The translations under genes and the position numbers were made by a program. From Benincasa hispida (Eukaryota > Streptophyta > Magnoliopsida > Cucurbitales > Cucurbitaceae), in contig NW_024064164.1 in the NCBI RefSeq assembly GCF_009727055.1, positions 62,001 through 126,000 of the forward strand: a stretch of 64,000 nt of DNA, read 5' to 3'. Below, piece by piece: positions 46,064-57,400 of the stretch. Position 1 is the stretch's first letter. Each line of letters starts with the position of its first letter. The notes under the pieces were generated by a model, which did no database searches, was not told the DNA's origin, and saw nothing but the letters and a program-made list of their open reading frames with translations.

Positions 46064-47725
46064 TGATAACGGGTAGAAATACACGTTATTACAACTCAAA
46101 TAAGTAAAACAATGAGAGAATGCGATGGTAAAATAAGCAATATCATGTCCAAAAGCGCTAAATTGAAAGTAATTGAATTGCATGCACCCATCATATAAAA
46201 GCAGCTAATTTACTTATTTCGTGCATGAAAAATGCGATGGCAGAAGTAAAATTGCGATCCAAAGGAACTAGGCGTCAGTGCGCTTGAAGATTGCGATAAC
46301 AAAGTCATGCGATCGTGAGAAGTTTCCTAAAAAGTTGCCGCATAAAGACTGCACATCAAGGTGACAACATAATAAATCATGATGGGACAGAAAGCTGATA
46401 ACTGTCGAATTTGAATATAGTTGACAAGCCGTTAAAGCCACACTGTAGAAAGTACACTAAACTTTCGGTGACCATTAATCGGCGTATCAAAGAAGGAAAA
46501 TTAATGACAACCCATCATTGCAATCATTAAAGAGAAAGGCTACTTCATCTTGAGCTCTATAAATACCGAAGGCCACCAGTGTAAAAGGGTTAAGAAATTA
46601 GTTAACAAGGATATATACTTCTGCTTCCATTCACGCACATACTCATAGATATACTTAGAAGACGAAGATGAACAAGGAGACGAGGAAGCTGAGAGATCAT
46701 TCTCAGATAGATCGAGAGACTGTCGGAAAGCGTTACAAAGGAGAGAGGGCCAACACTTGCGAGAGCAAGAATACACATCGAGAACAGAATTGGAGTGAAA
46801 AAGAACAGTGTAAAAGGCAACGGGAAGCAAGACATTACTTACTGAGCTTCTTATCTCTCAATTCCATTTGTTATTTTGTATTCAGTACTTTATTTATAGA
46901 AAATGGAAATCTCATTTCAATCTATGTTCTATCTCTCCATATTCCGCATGAGTAGCTAAATTTCTGAATGGGTTGAGAAGTACTTAGCTAGCATGACTTA
47001 AGATTTACATTTTATGCAATCATCTTCTCTTATATATGTGTCATTCACCCTTTAGAGATACTTGAGAGAGTAGTCTAAAGATAGAATTTAGACTTGAGAG
47101 AGTCAAATTAGAATCTAGGCTTGAGAGAGTCAGATTAAAACCGCATAATCAAGAAATAGAAACCTAGACATAAGTTTTATTGCTATTAACACATCGCATG
47201 CACCTTAGAAATAGGATATGATAGTATGCGGTCACCTTGTTTATGTGCGCATCATTCATCATCGCATAGACAAGAATAGAGGCTTAGACATAAGTCCTAT
47301 CGACTTTTTCGTATACATCGCATGTGTCTTAGAAACAGGAATTATGGTATTTTGCATTGAGAGATGACGTACTGTTATTTGTGTGTAGCGTGATCACATA
47401 ACTTGTACATAATCTTAGGAAGTGTTAGCTAAACCTCTTCTCAACCCCTTCGTCGCATACTCATTGTAACTATTGATTTCATTAACTCTACGTTCAACTC
47501 CATAACATAGGAAAAATTCTTAATCAAAACACCATCCACTCATTTGCTTTCATCACCGCAAGAGAATCAAAGTGACTGTCACGTATTTACTTAGTAGTCC
47601 CTATGTTCAACCCTGGACTTACCAGGAAACCTAATAAGGCTTATACTTGGGTCTTGTTAGGAAAAATTGTATGATCACCACATAACACATATCACCGCAA
47701 AATCACATCATAATTGCACGCATCA
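46064..47725 (+). repeat. 3' LTR of element A
   Basis: 1662 bp from TGATAACGGGTAGAAATACA to AATTGCACGCATCA. Pair of 7639-9223 and longer by the 3' terminus that the left copy lost. Confidence 0.9.
46558..46565 (+). promoter_or_regulatory. TATA box of the 3' LTR of element A
   Basis: TATAAATA after GAGCTC, as in the 5' LTR. Confidence 0.55.
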
Positions 47726-47730
47726 ACTAT
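47726..47730. repeat. Target-site duplication of element A, right copy (ACTAT)
   Basis: Partner of ACTGT at 7634-7638 with one change. Confidence 0.75.
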
Positions 47731-48425
47731 TCCTCTTGTTCACAAGTCAAGTTCTTCAAAATAATCATGGGCAAAGTTTTAGCTTCTCCCAGATAGGCAT
47801 ACTTCAAATTATCAGAAAGCTCTTTCAGTTCCACTTTAGGTGCCTACATGACAAAAGGAAGGATCTTTTCAGATGAATCATTCTTAGAACAAGAAGGCAT
47901 CCTTATTGGTTCTGTCATGGATAAAGTGGGAAGCTCCTCTAGTGAGATCAGTTCGCCTGAATCATCCTCGTCATCATTATATACATCCCAAACTACTTCT
48001 TGCTCAAGACAATCAAACACATCAATTTGGCATAAAGACTATACATGCCCAACGATGTGAGATTTCATAGCATAAAAAATGTTAAACTTAACTACCTCAC
48101 TGTCAAACTCAACAGACAAAGTACCTTCATCCACATAGATCTTGGTTTTGGCTATTTTTATGAAAGACTGACCAAGCAAGATCGATGCAGATGAAATCGA
48201 CGTGGGTTCTTCCATTTTAAGAATATAAAAATCAGCAGGAAAAAGAAGATCATTAACTTGCACTAGGACATCTTCTATGATTCCTAGTTGATGAATGATA
48301 GACCTATCAGCTAAGTGAATTATAACACCAAATTTAGTCAGGTCTTTTAATTTTTGTTTTTGGTAAATTGAATATGGCACAAGATCTAACATAGCTTTTT
48401 CAATTTTTTTTCTTTCCAATAACAC
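47731..48425 (-). pseudogene. Aspartic protease and linker of element F
   Basis: The minus-strand frame 48425-48039 reads KKIEKAMLDLVPYSIYQKQK, HLADRSIIHQLGIIEDVLVQ, NDLLFPADFYILKME and ILLGQSFIKIAKTKI, matching the protease of Athila-type elements. The active-site loop expected as LDLGASINLMPYSIY is shortened to LDLVPYSIY, so the Gly-Ala after the catalytic Asp is deleted and the enzyme would be dead. After a stop at 48039, the linker continues to LKYAYLGEAKTLPMI and EQEE near 47735, where element A is inserted. Confidence 0.85.
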
Positions 48426-50010
48426 AAGGTAGGGAGAACATACCTAGATCCTTTTGTTTTTTAGGCAAGTTCTTCTGAAGGATCACAGACACAGATTGAC
48501 TTACCACCATCTTCTCATTCTCTTTTGCTTGCCTCTTCCTCGTGCATAATTCTTTAAGAAACTTGGAATATTTGGGAATTTTCTTCATAGCATCAAGAAT
48601 AGGTATGTTGATCTCCACCTTCTTTGATGTTTTTAGTAGATCCTTATCCTTGTCTCCCATGGGCTTCTTTGGTCTTGCAAGCCTGGAAGGAAAAGGTGCT
48701 TTAGGCATATAAGAATTTAATGGAGGAAGAGGGTTAAAAGATATTGATACTCTTTTTTTCTTGTCTTGTATTGTTTTTGTTGCAGAATCTGAGGAAGTTC
48801 TTTCTTGCACTTTTATCTCTGGATTTTTTGGTTCAACAGGTGGCTCCAACTCCTTGCCACTCTTGAGCGTTATTGAACTCACATTCTCCCTCGAGTTCGA
48901 CTCCAATTGAGATGGAAACTTTCCAGACTGTCTTTCCAATTTGCTCATTGAGGTAGCTAATTGAGAGACTTGGGTCCTCAAAGAGTCAAGGGTGTTCTTT
49001 GGGTCCCATTGAAATTTAAGAGAATGATCAACTAGACTTTTCACAATATCTTCCATGGACATATATGAGCTAGATAAAGGTCTGACTGAATGGGTCTCGC
49101 TGTCTGTTTTGCCCATTGAAATTATAGCCTCCAACAACATTTACCTTGGGTATTTCACTCCGTGGAGCACTCAAAAAAACGTCGGTTGTGTGTCCCGTTC
49201 CATGGAACACTTGGCAAACAACAACGATCTGGCTCTTTTTCACATTGGCTCACTGTTTCACAACATAAACCTGGCCAGATATCTCTTTTTGCAATTCACT
49301 TACCTCATTGGCTGATTTTACATCGACTGGAGCCATTGTGCCAAATAGTTGGTTTAAATTTGATGGTGGGGGAACTTTGCACAGGTTTTCTTGAATTGTT
49401 CCCAATACTCGTGAAGCATCTTTCCATCGAACTGCATAATACTGTAGATTTCCTTTCTAATATTGGCAGCTCGAGATGCTGGGAAGAAATTTTCCAAAAA
49501 CTACCTCTGCAACTCCTCCAAGGATGTGATGCTCCCTGGTGGAAGGATATAGAGACATTCCTTGGAATCTTCCTTCAACGAGAAGAGGAATGCCCTTATA
49601 TTAATTTGTTGTTGAATCACCCTGTTTCGTCTCATACCATCGCACACCACATAAAATTCCTTCAAGTGCTTGTGCGGGTCTTCACCTGGTAGACCAGAAA
49701 AGGAAGGGAGTAAGTGAATTAGTCTAGACATTAGTTCAAAATCACCTATTGTTTTTGGATAGGCAATGAAAAGAGGCTACTAAGTGAAATCAGGTGTCAT
49801 GAGCTCCCTAAGAATTTTCTCACGTTCAACCATGATTATCGGTGCGTTTTCAGGTACATCTTCTTCTTTAGACTCTTCTTCCAATGTGTCATCAATACAA
49901 ATATTTCATTGAAGCGTAGCTTGTTGTCTCTTTTCTCTCCTAATTCTCCGCTCTTCCTGATAGATTTCTACAAAATAGAATAATCTAGAGTCTCCGGGAG
50001 TACTGGTCAT
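48400..50010 (-). pseudogene. Gag of element F
   Basis: A minus-strand ATG at 50010, 60 bp after the primer site, gives MTSTPGDSRLFYFVEIYQEE, an early stop, then the capsid segment LIHLLPSFSGLPGEDPHKHL (frame 49731-49501) with KEFYVVCDGMRR and SLEELQ. Further shifts and stops lie between 49500 and 49140. The last frame, 49140-48400, has a charged Ser/Lys-rich region, PPLNSYMPKAPFPSRLARPK and EINIPILDAMKKIPKYSKFL, the linker before protease. I see no clear zinc knuckle. It is the particle protein of a gypsy element, clearly inactivated. Confidence 0.85.
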
Positions 50011-50069
50011 GCATCAAAAGAGAAAATTGATTAGCAAGAAAGGCACTATAAGCCTGAGAAATCAATTGG

Positions 50070-50090
50070 CTCCCCAACAGCGATGCCAAA
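50070..50090 (-). promoter_or_regulatory. Primer binding site of element F
   Basis: Minus strand TTTGGCATCGCTGTTGGGGA, a diverged form of TTTGGCGCCGTTGCCGGGGA, placed between the LTR end and the gag start. Four substitutions are visible. Confidence 0.7.
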
Positions 50091-50311
50091 TTTGGTCAAA
50101 CGCTTGCAACTTATCGTCGCTTATAAACCCTTGCTGACAAAATAAAATTTATAAATCTCTGTACAAGCAACTCATACTAACCAGTAGTACAATTTAGAAA
50201 CTTATAGGAAGTAACTCTGGGGGTTTTGTTAAGATAATCTACATATTTGCATGAAAATTAAAGTGTGCGAGTGAATTAAAATGTGTAGAGTGAGTTGTGT
50301 GAATTTTGTGC

Positions 50312-50339
50312 AAAAAAAAAAAAAAAAAAAAAAAAAAAA
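50312..50339 (+). repeat. Poly(A) run, 28 bases
   Basis: Uninterrupted A28 within the LTR of element F (T28 on its coding strand). Length is likely unreliable. Confidence 0.95.
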
Positions 50340-50860
50340 GAAATCAATCAAACAAAAAATGTAGCTTGGGTCATCTTCTTATCAATTATTTGAGCGAGAT
50401 CAATCTACGTTAGAAAGTAATTCTTATTAAATGGGACTCCAAATTAACTTCACAAAATTACTTAACGTTTGCCTCAATGTAATTAACTACCTAACGACTA
50501 TAAACTAGGGTCAATAAAGGCAATTAATCAAACCATCGTAGCTTAATTTGTCAGGTTATCCATGAAGGGGAGATTGAAGAGTAATTCAAGATGAAATTCT
50601 CAATAAATTAAAACAAGCCTCGGTAAAATACAACCAAATCTCAAGAATCAAGTAGGAATGAAAAGAAACTACAAACCCAAGCTAAGTTCTTACCTCCTAG
50701 CCACATATCATGCTCTAAATTCAGTAATATCCTTTAATAATGGAAAAAGTGGTAAAATATTTTAGGAATTCGAGTTAAGGAGAAGGAAAATTGAGCTAAA
50801 AATGGAAAAACAATGTTACGACCTATGTTTCCGACGAAAATTTAATATATAGCAATTGTC

Positions 50861-50970
50861 GCAGCGTTGCAACGCTGCGCAAAAGCACTGCAATGCTGTG
50901 CAACGCAATACGCGCGCTTTCACTTCAACTTTGTAGCATTGCAATGCTACCCTATTTCTTCACGAAATAG
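50861..50970. repeat. Cluster of perfect palindromes in LTR F
   Basis: GCAGCGTTGCAACGCTGC (50861-50878) and GTAGCATTGCAATGCTAC (50933-50950) are perfect 18-bp palindromes. CTATTTC/GAAATAG (50952-50970) is a 7-bp stem with a 5-base loop. More GCAACGC and GCATTGC units follow to 51002. Confidence 0.9.
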
Positions 50971-51240
50971 GTAGCATCTGTCTTCTAGCATTGCGCAACG
51001 CTCCAACTGGGGCCAATTTTGTACAATTTCACTCCTATCTTGGCTGTTTTATCGTCTTTTTGTCCCAAACGCTTCATTCGACCTCTTGTACACTTGAGAC
51101 GTACAAATTCATCAATTAGATGAATTAAATAGCCAAACGATCTTGAATCAAGCAGAGGGAGATAATACATTTTCGGTGCTATCAAAATTATCATTAATTT
51201 GATCTTATTTTCACTCAATTATAATTTTCTTATTATAATT

Positions 51241-51413
51241 ATAAATTACTCAATAAATTATCAAGTTCTTTTTCATTTTTTTTTTTCATTATCTTTAACG
51301 TTTAAAACAATGTGTGGAAAAAATCCATATTATTAATGGCATAAAATTGAAACGTCATTATTTTTGTTTAGATTTTAATGTCTTTTGGGTGAGAGCTGTT
51401 TTTATTTAGATTT
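51241..51413. other. AT-rich sequence between element F and the satellite
   Basis: No gene or repeat recognised. It runs into the first partial satellite unit at ACATGGGTTACAAGCC. Confidence 0.6.
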
Positions 51414-54400
51414 TAACATGGGTTACAAGCCTTTGCTACATGGCTCGTCGATGGTGTTTCTTCAGACTTCAATACATAAACAATTACGTAGTTTGATAAT
51501 TTTCAAATGTGGGAAGAGTATGAAAATGGAAGTCAATGTTCTTCTCTCAAACTTGCAATCGCTTTTTTTTAAAAAAACACCACAAGTATATCGCATAAGT
51601 CGTCACAAGAATAAAATTTTCTACTTTGGCGCCATAAATACATTTATTATATGAAAAAAAAATACCATTAAAAGTCCAGAATTGAAACTGTTGTTAACAT
51701 CAATACATGGAACAACAAATAATTTGAAAATTCATATGCCTGAGGTATTTATTTATTTTATTTGTTTAGTCGAAAGGAGGAAAAAAAATGGTTGTTGCGT
51801 TTAGAACATCCTACAAGGGAATATTGGGCTTTAGTAGAAACTTGCTCGTTATCTGTCCACTGACGAGAGTAGGAGGTGACGTTGCTCTGTAAAGCCAGCC
51901 TCACGCAGTTTCCTCCGATCTAAAGGCAATGCACTCATAGGCTTTCGTCAAGAATGCAATGTCCAACTCCCGTCTTGAAATGGGCGAGCAAGTAGAACTC
52001 TTCCTAGTCCTATCCAAGTGGAAGGAACAAACCTCTAACCACCTTAAAGCCCCACATGGGTTACAAGCCTTTGCTACATGGCTCGGCGATGGTGTTTCTC
52101 TCAGACTTCAATACATAAACAATTACGTAGTTTGATAATTTTCAAATGTGGGACAAGTATGACAATGGAAGTCAATGTTCTTCTCTCAAACTTGCAATCG
52201 CTTTTTTTTTTTAAAAAAACACACAAGTTATATCGCATAAGTCGTCACAAGAATAAAATTATGAAAAAAAATGCCATGAAAAGTCAAGAATTCAAACTGT
52301 TGTTAACAACCAATACATGGAACAACAAAATAATTTGAAAATTCATATGCCTGAGGTATTTATTTATTTTATTTGTTTAGTCGAAAGGAGAAAAAATGGT
52401 TGTCGCGTTTAGAACATCCTACAAGGGAATATTGGGCTTTAGTAGAACTTGCTCCGTTTATCCGTCCACTGACAAGAGTAGGAGGGACGTTGCTCTGTAA
52501 ACCAGCCTCACGCAGTTTCCTCCGATCTAAAGGCAATGCACTCTAGGCTTTCGTCAAAGAATGCAATGTCCAAACTCTCGTCTTGAAATGGGCGAGCAAG
52601 TAGAACTCTTCTAGTCCAATCCAAGTGGAAGGAACAAACCTCCAACCACCTTAAATCCCCCACATGGGTTACAAGCCTTTGCTACATGGCTCGGCGATGG
52701 TGTTTCTTCAGACTTCAAATACATAAACAATTACGTAGTTTGATAATTTTAAAATGTGGGACAAGTATGACAATGGAAGTCAATGTTCTTCTCTCAAACT
52801 TGCAATCGCTTTTTTTTAAGAAAGAAAACCACAAGTAAATATCGCATAAGTCATCACAAGAATAAAATTTTCTACTTTGGCGCCATAAATACATTTATTA
52901 TATGAAAAAAGAAATAACCATTAAAAGTCCAGAATTGAAACTGTTGTTAACATCATCAAATACATGGAACAACAAATAATTTGAAAATTCAATATGCCTG
53001 AGGTATTTATTTGTTTTATGTGTTTAGTCGAAAGGAGGAAAAAAATGGTTGTCGCGTTTAGAACATCCTACAAGGGAATATTGGGCTTTAGTAGAACTTG
53101 CTCGTTATCGCGTCCACTGACGAGAGTAGGAGGGACGTTGCTCTGTAAAGCCAGCCTCACGCAGTTTCCTCCGATCTAAAGGCAATGCACTCTAGTCTTT
53201 CGTCAAGAAAATGCAATGTCCAACTCCCCGTCTTGAAATGGGCGAGCAAGTAGAACTCTTCCTAGTCCCATCCAAGTGGAAGGAACAAACCTCCAACCAC
53301 CTTAAAGCCCCCAAATGGGTTACAAGCCTTTGCTACATGGCTCGGCGATGGTGTTTCTTCAGACTTAATACATAAACAATTACGTAGTTTGATAATTTTC
53401 AAAATGTGGGACAAAAGTATGACAAATGAAGTCAATGTTCTTCTCTCAAACTTGCAATCGCTTTTTTTTTGAAAAAGCACCACAAGTATATCGCATAAGT
53501 CCTCACAAGAATAAAATTTTCTACTTGGCGCCATAAATTACATTTATTATATGAAAAAAGAAATACCATTAAAAGTCAGAATTGAAACTGTTGTTAACAT
53601 CAATACATGGAACAACAAATAATTTGAAAATTCATATGCCTGAGGTATTTATTTGTTTTATTTGTTTAGTCGAAGGAGGAAAAAATGGTTGTCGCGTTTA
53701 GAACATCCTACAAGGGAATATTGGCTTTAGTAGAACTTGCTCGTTATCCGTCTACTGACAAGAGTAGGAGGTGACGTTGCTCTATAAAGCCAACCTCACG
53801 AAGTTTCCTCCGACCTAAAGGCAATGCACTCTAGGCTTTCGTCAAGAATGCAATGTCCAACTCCCGTCTTGAAATGGGCGAGCAAGTAAGAACTCTTCCT
53901 AGTCCCATCCAAGTGGAAGAATAACCTCCAACCACCTTAAAGCCCCCCACATGGGTTACAAGCCTTTGCTACATGGCTCGACGATGGTGTTTCTTCAGAC
54001 TTCAAATACATAAACAATTATGTAGTTTGATAATTTTCCAAAATGTGGGACAAGTATGACAATGGAAGTTAAATGTTCTTCTCTCAAACTTGCAATCGCT
54101 TTTTTAAAAAAAAACACCACAAGTATATCGCATAAGTCCGTCACAAGTATAAAATTTTTCTACTTTGGCGCCATAAATACATTTATTATATGAAGAAAAA
54201 AATACCATTAAAAGTCCAGAATTGAAACTATTGTTAACATCAATACATGGAACACAAATAATTTGAAAATTCCATATGCCTGAGGTATTTATTATTTTAT
54301 TATGTTTAGTCGAAAGGAGAAAAAATGGTTGTCGCGTTTAGAACATCCTACAAGGGAATATTGCGCTTTAGTAGAACTTGCTCGTTATCCGTCCACTGAC

Positions 54401-57400
54401 GAGAGTAGGAAAGAACAAGAACGTTGCTCTATAAAGCCAGCCTCATGCAGTTTCCTCCGATCTAAAGGCAATGCACTCTAGGCTTTCGTCAAAGAATGCA
54501 ATGTCCAACTCCCGTCTTGAAATGGGCGAGAAGTAAAACTCTTCCTAGTCCCATCCAAGTGGAAGGAACAAACCTCCAACCACCGTAAAAGCCCCCACAT
54601 GGTTTAACAAGCCTTTGCTACATGGCTCGGCGATGGTGTTTCTTCACACTTCAATACATAAACAATTACGTAGTTTTGATATTTTTCAAATGTGGGACAA
54701 GTATGACAATGGAAGTCAATGTTCTTCTCTCAACTTGCAAATCGCTTTTTTTTTGAAAAAGCACCACAAGTATATCGCATAAGTCATCACAAGAAAATAA
54801 AATTTTCTAACTTTTGGCGCCATAAATACATTTATTATATGAAAAAGAAAATACCATTAAAAGTCCAGAATTTGAAACTGTTGTTAACATCAATACATGG
54901 AACAACAAATAATTTGAAAATTCATATGCCTGAGGTATATATTTATTTTATTTGTTTAGTCGAAAGGAGAAAAAAATGGTTGTCGTGTTAGAACATCCTA
55001 CAAGGGAATATTGGGCTTTAGTAGAACTTGGTATATATTATTTTATTTGTTTAGTCGAAAGGAGAAAAAAAATGGTTGTCCGTGTTTAGAACATCCTACA
55101 AGGGAATATTGGGCTTTAGTAGAACTTGCTCGTTATCCGTCCATTGACGAGAGTAGGAGGTGACGTTGCTCTGTAAACCAGCCTCACGCAGTTTCCTCCG
55201 ATCTAAAGGTAATGCACTCTATGGCTTTCCGTCAAGAATGCAATGCCCAACTCTCGTCTTGAAATGGGCGAGCAAGTAGAACTCTTCCTATCCCATCCAA
55301 GTGGAAGGATAAACCTCCAACCACCTTAAAAACCCCCACATGGGTTACAAGCCTTTGCTACATGGCTCGGCGATGGTGTTTCTTCAGACTTCAATACATA
55401 AACAATTACGTAGTTTGATAATTTGCCAATGTGGGACAAGTATGACAATGGAAGTTAATGTTCTTCTCTCAAACTTGCAATCGCTTTTTTAAAAAACAAC
55501 ACAAGTATATTCGCATAAGTCGTCACAAGAATAAAATTTTTACTTTGGCGCCATAAATACATTTATTATATGAAAAAAAAATACCATTAAAAGTCCAGAA
55601 TTGAAACTATTGTTAACATCAATACATGGAACAACAAATAATTTTTGAAAATTCATATGCCTGAGGTATTTATTTGTTTTATTTGTTTAGTCCGAAAGGA
55701 GGAAAAAAATGGTTGTCGGTGTTTAGAACATCCTACAAGGGAATATTGGGCTTTAGTAGAACTTGCTCGTTATCCGTCCACTGACGAGAGTAGGAGGTGA
55801 CGTTGCTCTATAAAGCCAGCCTCACGCAGTTTTCCTCCGATCTAAAGGCAATGCACTCTAGCTTTCGTCAAGAATCAATGTCCAACTCCCGTCTTGAAAT
55901 GGGCGAGCAAGTAGAACTCTTCCTAGTCCCAATCCAAGTGGAAGGATAACATCCAACCACCTTAAAGCCCCCACATGGGTTACAAGCCTTTTGCTACCAT
56001 GGCTCGGCGATGGTGTTTCTTCAGACTTCAATACATAAACAATTACGTAGTTTGATAATTTTCCAATGTGGGACAAGTATGACAATGGAAGTTAATGTTC
56101 TTCTCTCAAACTTGCAACGCTTTTTTTAAAAAAACACCACAAGTATATCGCATAAGTCGTCACAAGAATAAAATTTCTACTTTGGCGCCATAAATACATT
56201 TATTATATGAAAAAAAAATACCAATTAAAAGTCCAGAATTGAAAACTATTGTTACATCAATACATGGAACAACAAATAATTTGAAAATTCAATATGCCTG
56301 AGGTATATATTTATTTTATTTGTTTAGTCGAAAGGAGAAAAAAATGGTTGTCGCGTTTTGAACACATCCTACAAGGGAATATTGGGCTTTAGTTAGAACT
56401 TGCTCGTTATCCGTCCATTGACGAGAGTAGGAGGTGACGTTGCTCTGTAAAGCCAGCCTCAACGCAGTTTCCTCCGATCTAAAGGTAATGCACTCTAGGC
56501 TTTCGTCAAGAAATGCAATGCCCAACTCTTCGTCTGAAATGGGCGAGCAAGTAGAACTCTTCCTAGTCCCATCCAAGTGGAAGGATAAACCTCCAACCAC
56601 CTTAAAGCCCCACAATGGGTTACAAGCCTTTGCTACATGGCTCGGCGATGGTGTTTTCTTCAGACTTCAATACATAAACAATTACGTAGTTTGGATAATT
56701 TTCCAATGTGGGACAAGTATGACAATGGAAGTTTAATGTTCTTCTCTCAAACTTGCCAATCGCTTTTTTTAATAAAAAAAACACCAACAAGTAATCGCAT
56801 AAGTCGTCACAAGAATAAAATTTTCTACTTTGGCGCCATAAATACATTTATTATATAAAAAAAAAAATACCATTAAAAAGTCCAGAATTGAAACTATTGT
56901 TAACATCAATACATGGAACAACAAATAAATTTGAAATTCATATGCCTGAGGTATTTATTTATTTTAATTTGTTAGTCGAAAGGAGGAAAAAATGGTTGTC
57001 GCATTTAGAACATCCAACAAAGGGAATATTGGGCTTTAGTAGAACTTGCTCGTTATCCGTCACTGACGAGAGATAGGAGGACGTTGCCTCTGTAAAGCCA
57101 GCCTCACGCAGTTTCCTCCGATCTAAAAGGCAATCACTCTAGGCTTTCGTCAAGAATTCAATGTCCAACTCCCGTCTTGAAATGGGCGAGCAAGTAGAAC
57201 TCTTCCTAGTCCCATCCAAGTGGAATGGAACAAACCTCCAACCACCTAAAGCCCCCACATGGGTTACAAGCCTTTGGCTACATGGCTTGGCGATGGTGTT
57301 TCTTCAGACTTCAATACATAAACAATTACGTAGTTTGATAAATTTTCAAAATGTGGGACAAGTATGACAATGGAAGTCAATGTTCTTCTCTCAAACTTGC

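Larger units (their letters stand above)
7639..47725 (+). mobile_element. Element A: Athila/Tat-like Ty3/gypsy element, itself carrying two insertions
   Basis: In plus orientation: 5' LTR 7639-9223, gag 9422-10920, protease 10921-11071 continuing at 22504, RT/RNase H/integrase 22900-25661, integrase tail from 44448, 3' non-coding region, and 3' LTR 46064-47725. It is interrupted by composite C (11072-22498) and element G (25662-44442). Without these and their TSD copies it would be about 9.9 kb, a normal size for this group. Both LTRs read TG(G/A)TAACGGGTAG at the start. It is inserted into element F. All genes contain stops or frameshifts. Confidence 0.85.
47731..51240 (-). mobile_element. 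Element F, 5' portion
   Basis: On the minus strand: LTR from about 51240 to 50093, primer site, gag and protease. The rest (RT) continues at 7638-6971 on the far side of element A. Integrase, 3' region and 3' LTR are not in the window. F is a different family from A, C and G: its LTR, leader and gag do not match theirs, and its primer site is diverged. Confidence 0.8.
50093..51240 (-). repeat. 5' LTR of element F (outer limit approximate)
   Basis: The inner end TTTGACCA at 50093 is set by the primer site. The outer end is not fixed because no second copy is in the window; I place it before the AT-rich palindromic stretch at 51215-51260. The LTR contains a 28-base poly(A) run and a cluster of perfect palindromes. 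Confidence 0.55.

Noticed and set aside
48039..49692. Plus-strand frames opposite element F gag and protease
   Set aside because: Shadows of the minus-strand coding sequence, which matches known gag and protease motifs.
51590..51640. TTTGGCGCCATAA in each satellite unit as a retrotransposon primer site
   Set aside because: Only the palindromic GGCGCC core matches; the TTGCCGGGGAC remainder is absent and no LTR end precedes it.
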